From Shinisaurus crocodilurus (taxonomy: Eukaryota > Chordata > Lepidosauria > Squamata > Shinisauridae), in NCBI GenBank assembly GCA_021292165.1, contig CM037885.1, forward strand, positions 6,691,042-6,755,041: a stretch of DNA of 64,000 nucleotides. Direction: 5' to 3'. Shown one piece after another: positions 22,920 to 33,120 of the stretch. Below the pieces are notes generated by a model. The model was given only the letters and a program-made list of their open reading frames with translations. It was not told the origin of the DNA and did not search any database. Every line of letters begins with the position of its first letter. Positions within the stretch are counted from its first letter, which is position 1. The position numbers and the translations under genes were made by a program.

Positions 22920-23173
22920 CAGTAATACCTTGGATTGCAAGTAACTTGGTTTGAGAGCGTTTTGCAAGACAAGCAAATTTTTAAATATTTATTTAATATA
23001 TTTTTTTTACTTGATATACAAGCGACGTCTTGCAATACAAGTACTGTAGTGCGGCTTAAATTAAAAATCTCTGTACACATTTTTTTGGGGGGGATTTCGT
23101 TTTGATATAAGAGTGTTTTGGATTACAAGCACGTTTCCGGAATGAATTATGCTCTCAATCCAAGGCACGACTG
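22920..23173 (+). mobile_element. Mariner-type MITE, copy A
   Basis: A 254-bp element with CAGTAATACCTTGGATTGC and CAATCCAAGGCACGACTG ends, flanked by TA on both sides. The interior is A/T-rich with GGATTACAAGCACGTTTCC. Tc1/mariner superfamily, perhaps pogo/Tigger-like. Confidence 0.85.
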
Positions 23174-23300
23174 TATATGGAATCACTTGGGGGGGGGAAA
23201 CTCAGGTTTGTCTGACTAAGCAAGCATAAGATCAGGCTGCACGCTGCTGTCAAGGTGGAAAACATATTTGCAACACTACATCCTGTAAATGCATATCACC

Positions 23301-23325
23301 TACACACACACACACACACACACAG
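23301..23325. repeat. (CA)n microsatellite
   Basis: About 12 CA units. Confidence 0.9.
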
Positions 23326-23879
23326 ATGCTGGCGACATGAGGCTTCCTATACAGGGCCCCAAAAGGTGCATGGGATGTTGAGCTTCTTGACCAGACAGAT
23401 ATCAGCAGACAAAAGCATTTCTTCTCCTTCTCCCTCGCAACAACTTGGATAGCGCATGCCAAACCAACGCTACAGACTCTGGCAAATTGTTTTCTAATAC
23501 TTATATTCTCGATTTCCACCTGCCTTTCCCAACCCCCACTCTTTGTTTTCTTTCTTTAAAAAAAATAAAATATATCCCCCACCACCACCACCACCACCCC
23601 AATTTCCCCGCTAAGCCTGTTGAACAAATTAAATTGTAAGTGTATAATTGTGGGCAGCCTATCTGTGTGTTGTGCGGTTGCTGTGAAGATTGGGAGTCGG
23701 ATTAAGCTGTTCTGGAAATCCATTTTCATCTGAGTTTTTAATACCTTTGGACCTGCTGGCGTGGGATCCAAGTCTGGCTGCCAGTTCCTCACTGCCGCTT
23801 TATGCGGTAATTGAAATGTGTGTTTGGGATCAGGGCTACCGTAATTCCAGGATTACTAGCTCCCCTCCTGGCTCATTGG

Positions 23880-23925
23880 TGTGTGCGTGTGTGTTGTGTG
23901 TGTGTGTGTGTGTGTGTGTGTGTCT
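23880..23925. repeat. (GT)n microsatellite
   Basis: Interrupted GT tract of about 45 bp. Confidence 0.9.
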
Positions 23926-24009
23926 GTGAGGGATATAATTGCCATAGTGGAAGAGTGTGTGGGCATTGCAGCAGACTCCCATAATTGTATGTGCACAAAG
24001 AGACACGTA

Positions 24010-24113
24010 AGGAGCAATCCTATGCATGTTTAGACAGGGAAAAAAAGGCCTACAACTCCCAGCATGCCCCAGGGGCATGCCCCTCTCTAAACGTGCATAG
24101 GATTGCACCCTTA
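24010..24113. mobile_element. Palindromic family P2, internally deleted
   Basis: GAGCAATCCTATGCATGTTT and AAACGTGCATAGGATTGCAC arms around CCTACAACTCCCAGCATGCC. Confidence 0.7.
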
Positions 24114-24855
24114 ACAATATTACTTGCCACTTACGTAGTGTGTTCTCGAGCATTCACAGCGCATCCACGTATGTTATCTCAGTGAACCTTAACGCCAGCC
24201 CTACAAGGCATTATTATCCTCATATTGCAAGTGCGGAAGGCTAAAAGACTTCATTGCTAGTGGCTTGCCTGAGCGCCCCCCCCTCCCTGTGATTTCATGA
24301 CTGGGGTGAATTTCAAACCAGGGGGGGGGGCTTCCCAGCTCACGCCCACAGCTCTGATGCTTCACCTCCTCAGTAAAGAAATCCAAACTGTGGGCTCGAA
24401 ATGGCTGATTCCGCCCCCCGCCCCCCCACATAGACAGGAGTATGAAAGATGGGCCTTCATACGGCCCGTATACAGATCTATCGTGCAATCACACTTGGAA
24501 TTCTGTGTACAGGGCACCTAAAAAGAGGATATTGTAGAGTTGGCAATAGTGCAGAAAAGGGCTACTAAAATGACCAAGGGGCTGGAGCAACTCCCCTCTG
24601 AGGAGAGGTGACAAAATCAGGGGCTGTTTAGCTTAGGGAAAAAGGTGAGTACGGGGAGACATGACAGAGGTGTACAGAGGTGATGCCTGGTGTGGAGAAA
24701 GTGGATAGGGAGACATTTTTTTCCCCTCCCTCTTTCATAATACCAGAACCCAATGAGGTCATCCCATGAAGCTGATTAGAGGGGGAGATTCAGGACAGAT
24801 AAAAGGAAGGACTTCTTCACACAGCACATATTTGAATTGTAGAATTCGCTACCGC

Positions 24856-25210
24856 AAGGCTTTTCGACATGAGGCTTTTGACCTGCCAACTTTATCGAGG
24901 CTTCTGCTTCTGGATTCTGTGCAGGATTAAGTTCGGCTCCTTTACACATGGTTCCCTCCCCCCTCCCCCGCCACCGGGTTTTCTTTCTCTGCCTTTCTGT
25001 AAGTTCCATTACACAGCCACTAGGTGGCGCTGCGGTATAGTGGAATTGCGCAAATACACAAGGGTTTCATGTCGCTGTTCACAGATAATACCAGACTTCC
25101 CTTGATCTAAAAAAAAGAAAAGAAAAAAAGCCAGGGACATGGTTGCAAAGAATGGAAGAGGCCCTGGAGGACGATGATGCCGTGTAAAGCACCTGCAAAC
25201 TAGTGTGTGG
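24856..25210. repeat. Interspersed repeat with a CTCF-like site
   Basis: Inserted in the LINE. CCACTAGGTGGCGCTGCGG at 25017-25035 closely fits the CTCF core consensus. The related copy is at 22525-22760. Confidence 0.5.
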
Positions 25211-25296
25211 TCGTAGTGATGGTTGCCAATTTGGATGACTTTAAAATAAAGGGATTGGACAAAATCATGGAGAAGGCTACCAATGGCTACTATACA

Positions 25297-25460
25297 GGCC
25301 TGTGGCTCTTGCTGGCTCAGCTTGTCTGAGTGTGGAAAGCTAAGCCGGGTCAGGCCTGGTGATTACTTGGATGGGAGACCCCCTCCTCTAGTTTCCTGCA
25401 TTGAGCAGGGGGTTGGACTCGATGGCCTTGTAGGCCCCTTCCAACTCTATGATCCTATGT
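25297..25460 (+). mobile_element. 5S rRNA-headed SINE with CR1 tail, copy 1
   Basis: The head includes GGAAAGCTAAGCCGGGTCAG and ACTTGGATGGGAGACC, the internal promoter region of 5S rRNA (A box and C box). It is then joined to a CR1-type 3' end (GAGCAGGGGGTTGGACTCGA and CAACTCTATGATCCTATG). Confidence 0.85.
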
Positions 25461-25599
25461 TTCCTACTAGTCCCGATGCCTATTTGAGGCTTCCAGTATC
25501 AGAGTTAGTATGCCTATGTGCACCAGTTGCTGGGGAACATGGGCGGGAGGGTGCTGCCTTCCCTTGTGTTTGAGGTGATAAGGAAGCTTAATTTGTGGT

Positions 25600-25672
25600 G
25601 TTAGATATGAGTTGGCATGCTGGGAATTGCATGACCTTTTTCTGTCTAAACGTGCATAGGATTGCACCCTAA
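25600..25672. mobile_element. Right half of palindromic family P2
   Basis: GGCATGCTGGGAATTGCATG then CTAAACGTGCATAGGATTGC. The left arm is lost. Confidence 0.55.
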
Positions 25673-26165
25673 ACCATGTATATTATGTTACATAAGGAGC
25701 TCTGCTTTGATTTAGCCACTCAGCTCTTGCCAGGAGCTCTGCTTTGATTTAGCCTCTCAGCTCTTGCAAGGAGCTCAGATCTTCTTTAAGTTACAGTAAA
25801 CTTTGTGCTGTGAAGATCCACCTAATATAATGTGTGGGATGGGCTGACCTTTGTCTTGCATGATCAACTTTCTTTTATTAGAATCCCTGTGGTCCACTGA
25901 TGTGTTTTAAATTTACAAAGCCTGCATTCCCAGGATCTCTTAACTACCGTAATCTCTGTTAAGCAATCCTGAGTATGCATCCTTTTCTTAAGAGTGTAGG
26001 AGAAATGCCTTGTTGGATCAGACTAGGGTCCACCTAGTCTAGCATTCTTGGCAAGAATCATAGAAGCCCGCAGGCTCAGGAACCAGGTGGCCCACTGGAA
26101 ATTGTCCACCTTCTGAGGGACCTTCTGAGAAAAGGGGCACCCTTCAAATTCCTTCCTTCCTTCTT

Positions 26166-26181
26166 GTTGTTGTTGTTGTCG

Positions 26182-26221
<40 letters not shown>

Positions 26222-26222
26222 T
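26166..26222. repeat. (TTG)n then (CAT)n microsatellite
   Basis: About five TTG and fourteen CAT/ATC units. They would translate as runs of a single residue and are not coding. Confidence 0.9.
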
Positions 26223-26930
26223 TCTATACCACCCAATAGCTGAAGCTCTCTGGGCAGTTAACAACAATTTATGCAATACAATAAAATACAAATACAATAA
26301 AAACAGCATAACATTTCAGTACAAAAATTTAAACAGTATTTAGAACAATTTGAGCAACTAAAAGAAGTTCAATACAGCTGGACCTGCTAGAAGAAAAAAA
26401 CAGCTGGAATAAGCACACACACCCCATATGTCATTTAAGGCCATTAAATGTCTTGGAGAAGAGGGCAGCCTTAACCCGGTGCCGAAAGGATAGCAGAGTT
26501 GGCGCCAGGCAGGCCTCAGCGGGGAGATCGTTCCATAATCAGGGGCCCACCACTGAGAAGGCTCTCTTCCTTGTTGCAACCAGCCGGGCCTCCCTTGGCG
26601 GTGGCACTGGGAGGAAGGCCTCAGATTCTGAGTGAAGTGTCCGGGTAGATTTTAAGTCGGGAGAGGTGCTCCGACAGGTATTGTGGTCCTAAGGCATAGG
26701 AAGCTTTTACAGCAGTGTTCTCCAGCCTTGGGTCCCCAGATGTTTTTGGCCTACAACTCCCAGCATGCCCCAGCCAGCTATGCTGGCTGGGGCATGCTGG
26801 GAGTTGTAGGCCAAAAACATCTGGGGACCCAAGGCTGGAGAACACTTCTTTACAAGTTAAAAACCAGCACCTGGAATCGGAAGCATACAAGGCAGCCCAT
26901 GCAAGTGGGCCAGAACTGGGCATCCTTCTG
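26220..26930 (-). mobile_element. L2-type LINE 3' region, minus, hosting a P1 MITE
   Basis: ATACCACCCAATAGCTGAAG then CTCTGGGCAGTTAACAAC, an extended 3' UTR and coding remnant on the minus strand. The P1 MITE at 26713-26846 is inserted in it. Confidence 0.65.
26713..26846. mobile_element. Palindromic hAT-like MITE (P1)
   Basis: CAGTGTTCTCCAGCCTTGGG arms. The left flank is TTTTACAG and the right flank contains CTTTACAAG, an imperfect duplication. Confidence 0.8.
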
Positions 26931-27164
26931 TTTATTGATTTGATTTATACCCCACTTTTCTCCCCCCCCGCCCCAAAAAAATGGCCCTCAGGGCAACTTC
27001 TATACAACTATTAAAGGTACAGGAGGAGTCCCAAGGCACAGCCAGTTCTGAATCCCAAGGCAAATTCTTATCCACTGTATGTTACCGCCGAAACCTCTTC
27101 CCAGTAGCAGCGGCCAGTGCATACGTATCCTTCATGCGCCTGCTTTCCCTCCACCATAAGGTCC

Positions 27165-27740
27165 CCTCTCTAATCCGTACCCTGTTCTATTCCAGGGCTG
27201 GGATTTTCAATTAAGGATACTTACCGTGTCCCCCTTCCACCCCCTCCTCCCTCTGCTGCCATTTCCCTAATGAGGGGTGGCTGGTGGTAAATTAATTGTC
27301 CTGACAGTGTGACCCTAATCCGCCTGTGTATTATAATTATAAGGGGTGTGTGTGTGTGTAGGCCAAGGAAAAGACCTTGGTTATTTCCAGACTGCTGCTT
27401 TGTAATTAACTAGCACGTGGCATCTTTAGGCCGAGGATTACAAGAGCCTTTTATTTATTTCCTTTTGACTCATTAATTCCCCTCCCCCTTTCCAACCTTG
27501 GGTGATTAAATAGTTCCTTGCATGGCTGTCTCTTTTAAAGAGTCTATGGCCTACCTTTGCCCTGCCAGCCTACCCCTCCCCTCCCGGCAATGGGATCTTG
27601 GCCACTTTGTTTTGCCCTGGCTGGGGAATTAATGTTAATTAAAAGTGCATTGTTTTCAACGCTTCCTGGATTACCGTCCCTGGAATATTCCTTTCCCTGG
27701 CTTCATTTTAAGTGTATTAGCTTAAGGGGAGATACAACAT
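27165..27740. promoter_or_regulatory. Candidate homeodomain-rich enhancer / conserved non-coding element
   Basis: Non-repetitive interval with TAATCC at 27171-27176 and 27316-27321, and GGATTA at 27435-27440 and 27668-27673. Several TAAT-type sites lie between them (AATTAATT near 27292, TAATTAAC near 27403, TTAATTAAAA near 27635). About 0.3 TAATCC-type hexamers are expected by chance in this length, and four are present. The pattern fits an OTX/CRX-bound element, but there is no functional evidence in the sequence. Confidence 0.35.
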
Positions 27741-28080
27741 GAGCAGAGTGTCCAATTACAAAATGGACCATGATGCAGCTCAAGGCAGGACTCCCGGGCT
27801 GGTCCGTTCACACATGCTTGTTTAACCCCCGGAGGACTAACATGCAGGTGTGAAATAGGCCACGGACAGAGCTCCCACCTTATCCTCAAGCAAGGTGCTT
27901 TTCAGAGGGCTCCGTTCACACATTCAGCGGCCAATCCTTGAGCCTTCGGCAATCGAGGGTACAGGAATCCAAGTGGCATGTGTGCATGTGTGTACCAGGC
28001 CTGGATTTATAATGAGAGGTGCCTTAGATCAGCCCTCCCCTGACTCCCTTGCATGGAGCTTTCACATCTTCACTTGAAAT

Positions 28081-28740
28081 GTCAGGACTTCAATACATTC
28101 CTTAAATTTTTTAGAGACTAATTTGGTCCATAAGTAAGAGCCAGTTTACACAGTCTGCAGGATCAAATGGTAAAGCTTTTCTTGGACTGTACCACTTTGG
28201 ACTGCAGATGGTGCAGGTGAGGATTGCATGGTGTATTTTTTGAAATCCCTACACGCACCAAAGTAAGGTGAAATGGGTAGGTTGAACCCTTCTCCTTGAT
28301 AGGCTAGTTTTCTGTGTGGAGGGATTTTTGCTTTGTTGTTGGGCAGTCTGAAGAAACTCTGCATAGGTTCATGTACAATAGTACTGACCTGTCTTCCAGG
28401 CTCGTTGACTTATCAAACTTGCTAACAAGTCCACAAAAGTTACTAGCCCACATTGTTCTTTATTTTTAAGATTACTTTGACTTCCCAATAAGAGCTGGTT
28501 TAACTAGGGAAATGGTTGTGTGGACTGGTAATATCTGGATCTGACTTACCAGAGAAGCCATAGCTACCGGTAGCAGAACGTGTGCTGTACAGGTATGAGG
28601 CTCCAGGTAGAACCCTCGACATCTCCAGTTAAAGATCTCCACTTGTATATCTTGTAAATACCTCTCCTCAAGACCTTAGGGAGCCACTACTAGTCAGGGT
28701 GTACAGTGCTGGACTTGCTGGAGCATTAATCTGTGTGAAG
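28081..28740. other. No gene recognised
   Basis: Unique sequence. No exon-like open frame with flanking splice signals was recognised. Confidence 0.45.
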
Positions 28741-28991
28741 GCTAGAAACAATTTATTCATTTATTTATTTAAGGTATTTATACCCTGTCCTTCAGTTAGG
28801 TACCCTGGGCAGCTTACATAGTAACTTGTTAGTGAGGGTACACTCTGCATGTGCTTAGAAACTCTTATCTTCTTCTGCAACCTGGTATATCCAGAAAAAA
28901 AGCAACAGCAAATAGATTTAGCTAATCTGCGATATGGGAAATCTTGGTTATGGATTGTTAGTTGCCTTTGGAGGGCTCTTTGGGTGCTGAA

Positions 28992-28992
<1 letters not shown>

Positions 28993-29030
<38 letters not shown>
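28993..29030. repeat. (GT)n microsatellite
   Basis: About 18 GT units. Confidence 0.95.
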
Positions 29031-29031
<1 letters not shown>

Positions 29032-29046
29032 ATTCTAAAGTAAATA

Positions 29047-29183
29047 AGGGCACCCATCTTAAGCATGTGTAGACAGAAAAAAGTCCTACAATTCCCAGCA
29101 TCCCCTAGCCAGCATGGCTAGCTAGGGCATGCTGGGAGTTGTAGGTCTTCTTTCTGTCTAAACATGCATAAGATGGTGCCCTA
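29047..29183. mobile_element. Palindromic family P2, full length
   Basis: AGGGCACCCATCTTAAGCAT and ATGCATAAGATGGTGCCCT arms. CTACAATTCCCAGCATCCCC and GCATGCTGGGAGTTGTAGG lie inside, around a GCTAGCTAG centre. Confidence 0.8.
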
Positions 29184-29916
29184 AATTATCTTATCACATC
29201 CCACCATATCCAAGGGGGGGGGCATGGTGAGTTATTCACACGTTTTAGCATGACGTTGATTCTTTTGTTTCTCTGATTTTGAATATGAAATCTGGGTTGT
29301 GTGCAAAGTAGTGTGGTACTGTGCAGGATTATTGTGAGTCGTGAGAAGGGTTTCCTGCTCGCAAGCTCGTATATGCAACCATGGGCTAGTAACTTCATTC
29401 AAACAAAAAACCTGAGCTGTGAACGGTGCCCCCCCCATCACACGTTTTCATGGTGTGATTTTGGAATACGTGAGTGGGATTCTGCAGCTGAAATGCACAA
29501 ACTGGCAGAGTCAAACCCAGAGAGATGATCTGTAGCTCAGTGGTGGAGCACATACTTGCCTGTAGAAAGGCTCATACTCAGTCCTTGGATTCTCCAGTGA
29601 AAAGAATCTTGGGTAGCAATCCCGAGAAAGACCGTTCTCTGACAGCTTGGAGAGTTGATGCCAATCAAGGTGGATAGTACTGAGGTAGATCAGTGTTGTG
29701 CCTCCTTATCCTTCAGGGGGCGGGAGGGCGGAATGTACTTCTTCACCTGGGTCATCCCAACTATGCCAAAAGCAGAAATCCCGTTGTCCTTTCACAATTA
29801 CCTTCCTCATCTGTCCGGGCAGGCAGGGAGGTCTACAAGAGCTGAAGACCCTCCTTGCTTGTGGATGGTGGAGATGCAAATATACTGCAAGAGCGCACCC
29901 CTTTTCCACATTAGGG

Positions 29917-30038
29917 CAGTGTTTCTCAACCTTGGGTCCCCAGATGTTTTTGGCCTACAACTCCCAGCATGCTGCTGGCTGGGGCATGCTGGAGTTGTAG
30001 GCCAAAAACATCTGGGGACCCAAGGTTGAGAAACACTG
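29917..30038. mobile_element. Palindromic hAT-like MITE (P1)
   Basis: A 122-bp element with the perfect 8-bp duplication CATTAGGG at 29909-29916 and 30039-30046. Confidence 0.9.
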
Positions 30039-30124
30039 CATTAGGGTAACAATAGGCAGGCATACACGTAGACATCCGCGCCCTCCAACATTTGCCGGAT
30101 GGAAATAGTGGCACTCTGTTGCAT

Positions 30125-30661
30125 TCGCACATTAAGGACATCGGAAGAGCCCAGCTGGATCAGACCAAGGGTCCATCTAGTCTAGTCATTCTGTTCACAG
30201 GGTGGCCGGCCAGCTGCCTGCAGGAAACCCACAAGCAGGACATGAGTGTAACAAAGGGCCGGCCCTACCATTAGGCAGAGTGAGGTAGCTGCCTCAGGCA
30301 GCAGGTGCTGGGGGGCCAGGCAGTGAGCAGCCGTGACCTGTCGGAGGTCAAAGCCGTGTGTGTGTGTGCCACGCTGCCTGCCCTGCACCCCCCAAGATAG
30401 CTTGCTGACCTCAGGTGTGCTGTTGTGAACTACCCGTCTAGTCAGCTTCTGTATCTGCGAAGGTGTGTGTGCGCGTGCGCGTGCCATCTTGTAATTTGCC
30501 TCAGGCAGCAAAATGTCTTGGGCCAGCCCTGGTGCAACAGCACCCTCCCACCCATGTTCCCCAGCGACCGGTGTACATAGGCATCCTACTTCCAATACTG
30601 GAGGTCGCCTATAGCCATCAGGGCTAGTAGCCATTGATAGCCTTCTCCTCCACATTAAGCA
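30125..30661 (-). mobile_element. CR1/L3-like LINE 3' end, minus, split by a hAT-like MITE
   Basis: GCTGGATCAGACCAAGGGTC and ATGTTCCCCAGCGACCGG are the reverse of the 5870-6000 tail. Similar tail fragments lie at about 18305-18400 and 25990-26110. Confidence 0.7.
30254..30531. mobile_element. hAT-like MITE with GGGCCGGCCCT ends
   Basis: 278 bp. Flanks GTGTAACA (30246-30253) and GTGCAACA (30532-30539) match at 7 of 8 positions. Arms: GGGCCGGCCCTACCATTAGG and CTTGGGCCAGCCCTG, with GCCTCAGGCAGCA near both ends. Confidence 0.8.
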
Positions 30662-31193
30662 CAGGGCCGGATTAAGAGCATTATGGGCCTGGTGCTGAGG
30701 AGGGCGCGCGGCTGAAGAGGGCGCAGAAACGCTGCGCTCCTCTTTGCTGCTGCTGTGCCGCCCCCGCCAGGCCTCCGCCTCCCCACCCACCCTCCCTCCC
30801 GCCCGCTTGCCGCTGCGCCTCCCCCCGCCCTCCCGCTCGCTGCCGCTGCGCCTCCCGCCGCCGCCGCCATCACCCCCCCGACCCCACCACCACCACCTTA
30901 AACAGCCCTGTTGCCATGGTTTCCCCGGCAAAAAACAGCGCGGGGGTCCCGTCGCGTCACTTCCTCCTCCTCCTCGGCGGCGGCAGCGGCAGCAGCAGCC
31001 GCCGCCGCCAGGGCGGGGGGATGGTAGGTTGGTGGTGGCGGCGCAGGGGTTGTTTTTTTTTGCAGAGCAGGGCTGCTTTGGAGAGGGGGGGGCGCTAAAT
31101 ATTACTGCCCTGCACCGGTCCTGATTGTGGGCCTATTTTGGGGTCGGGGCCTGGAGCTGCAGCTCCAATAGCCCCTATCTTAATCCGGCCCTG
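30662..31193. mobile_element. GC-rich hAT-like element with CAGGGCCGGATTAAG ends
   Basis: 532 bp. The inverted ends CAGGGCCGGATTAAGA and TCTTAATCCGGCCCTG are perfect, and the 8-bp duplication ATTAAGCA (30654-30661, 31194-31201) is perfect. The centre is extremely G+C-rich with CCG/CGG triplets. No transposase frame. Confidence 0.9.
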
Positions 31194-31767
31194 ATTAAGC
31201 ATCGTTGCCTGAGCATGACCCCTCCCACCAATTATAAGCACACGCCCATTGCGTATTACTGAAAGTCTCACCTGCTGTGTGCGGTGTCCATTTCTCTCCA
31301 ATAGTTTGCCCTGCGCAGAAGCTGCGGGAACGGTGTGTGTCTTAATAAACTGACCATAACCATTTTGTGAGACGTTCGAATGCTGAATAGAATGCATGCT
31401 TGCAGCCTGAGCCTGTATGCGTTTTACTCAGAAGTAAGCGTGCACAGAACGTTGATCTCTGGTGACACTGAGGGCGTTGTTGTCCAGCTTCTCTTTCATC
31501 CCAGCATCAGGAACCATGGTAGTAGCAGAGAGATGCATATTTATTTTGGTGGAGTACCGTCCCGGTGGATTGACTTCTCCCGAGAAGGGCAAAATAGGGA
31601 CAGGATTTTTTTCCTAGGGAGGGACTTGGTACCAGAAAATAGGGAGCATTGCTGAGAAAATAAGGACAGGTGGACATATTAGTACCGGGTCAAAGAACAG
31701 ATGCCTTTCAGAGGAACCATAAACACCATTCGCTTCACCACCGTGAGGGATAGCGATGTGGTGGCAC

Positions 31768-31931
31768 CAGGACCGGTGCAAGGCAGTTTGGTGCCCTAGG
31801 CAAGATCAGATATTTAGTGCCCCCCTTCCCACTTGAGAGCACTGTATTTTTTTTCAAGGCATTTCTGGCGCCCTCTTTAGCCATGCGCCCTAGGCGGCTG
31901 CCTAGTTGCCCTAATGGTAGCACCGGCCCTG
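31768..31931. mobile_element. hAT-like MITE, 164 bp
   Basis: Ends CAGGACCGGTGCAAGG and TGGTAGCACCGGCCCTG with the perfect duplication GGTGGCAC at 31760-31767 and 31932-31939. Confidence 0.88.
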
Positions 31932-32339
31932 GGTGGCACCTATTCTCTCACAACGAGGCCTACTTGGAGGCCAGAGCGTAGTAGTGGCAATGACAGTGGA
32001 GGGGATTGGGGAGCCGCCGCAGTGTTAGGCCCTCCCCCTCGTTTTCTTCTGGGTATCTGCCCCCCCCCCTCACGTGGCCCGCCGAGGACCCAAAGTGCCC
32101 GAGTCTCCCGTCCCTCTGCAAGGCGATCATAATTAATTGCAGCCGATGCTGGGAGGGGTGGATTACTGACATGCTGCCAGCGGGTGGACATCTTGCCTTA
32201 AAGTCACCTCGGCCATGTTGCCCCCTCCCCTTCTCTCTCCCCCCCCCCCACTCCCTGCCACACTCCCGGATTAGTCACTGAAATATAGACCATGACAGCT
32301 GACATCACTGCCTTCCTTGTTTAAATCTTCCACATTTGG

Positions 32340-32462
32340 GTGGCATCTACCTCTTCTTTCCCTTTCCCCCCTTTCTTTCAACCCTTTTGCCCCTCTGCCG
32401 CTCGCCTGTCCCTCTCCTCTGTGCCCCCCTCTGAGGTCTGCGCCAGGCGACGCCGCACCAAG
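32340..32462 (+). other. Possible non-coding first exon of CRX
   Basis: A pyrimidine-rich then GC-rich stretch ends CGCCGCACCAAG|GTGAGC at 32462/32463, a good splice donor. It is not a recognisable repeat. Upstream are GGATTA at 32160-32165 and 32268-32273 (reverse complement of the K50 homeodomain site TAATCC), the E-box CAGCTG and a CRE-like TGACATCA near 32300. The ATG exon at 49131 needs an upstream exon, and this is the best donor-bearing candidate I noticed, 16.7 kb away. The exon start is a guess. This is inference only. Confidence 0.25.
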
Positions 32463-32522
32463 GTGAGCCGCTCAGGTCTGCCTATGGGCTTTTCCTACCT
32501 TCTTCCCCCCCCCCCCCTTAAC

Positions 32523-33120
32523 AGGAGATATATGATTATTTGCAACTGATCCAGCTTTGCAAGGGTTTAGCTCCCTTGATAAAATTATATCTAATGATTT
32601 AAAGTCCTTACGCTTGTAATACAGCTTGGGGCGGCTTTATCGCGCTTAATTAAAAGTACTGCCAGGGGTTTGGAAGGGCCATTTTTTAAATTTCCTCCTC
32701 CCCTGGTTGATACATATATATATATTGGTGGTGGGAGGGGAACCTGTTTCTTTCTATCTCTTGGAATGGGACGGCTGGGTTGATGAAGTGGATAAAAGTG
32801 GCCCAGAAACCAAAGGCAACGATGCATAATTCTGGCTACCGATGATAATAAACGATAAAAGAGGGTTGATTAGGCTTTTGGGAGGTCATATTTTAAAAAT
32901 CAAGGAGCAAAGGGATGGTGTACTTTGGCGGACAAAGCAACGTTCTGTCCTTGTGGCTGTTGGAAAAAGGAATTGTCTAACTTCGATCCGAGAGCCGGTT
33001 GTTCGGCGGCATGCTAGAGTGTATATGGGCAAAAATGGTACTTACATTTATATTCAGGCAGCCTTGAAAGAATTTTGACTCCACTGCTTTCGCTCCTGCC
33101 CCCAATGTCTGCCAAAGAGG
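32523..33120. other. Unique sequence with homeodomain-type motifs
   Basis: Non-repetitive, with CTAATGATTTAAAG near 32591 and CGCTTAATTAAAAGT near 32644. Possibly part of a regulatory region around the putative first exon, but no conservation data are available. Confidence 0.25.

Larger units (their letters stand above)
24440..25570 (+). mobile_element. CR1/L3-like LINE 3' part with two nested insertions
   Basis: The same LINE family as 4473-6004, C-terminal region to 3' UTR. It runs to about 24855, is split by the interspersed repeat at about 24856-25210, resumes (GTAGTGATGGTTGCCAATTT), is split again by the 5S-headed SINE at 25297-25460, and resumes to about 25570. Confidence 0.75.

Noticed and set aside
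26076..26309. Aspartate-rich protein
   Set aside because: The Asp run is the reverse translation of a (CAT)n microsatellite.
30182..30931. Minus-strand open frame of 249 codons
   Set aside because: It runs across a LINE tail, a MITE and part of a GC-rich hAT-like element. The low-complexity Gly/Arg translation comes from the CCG-rich core.
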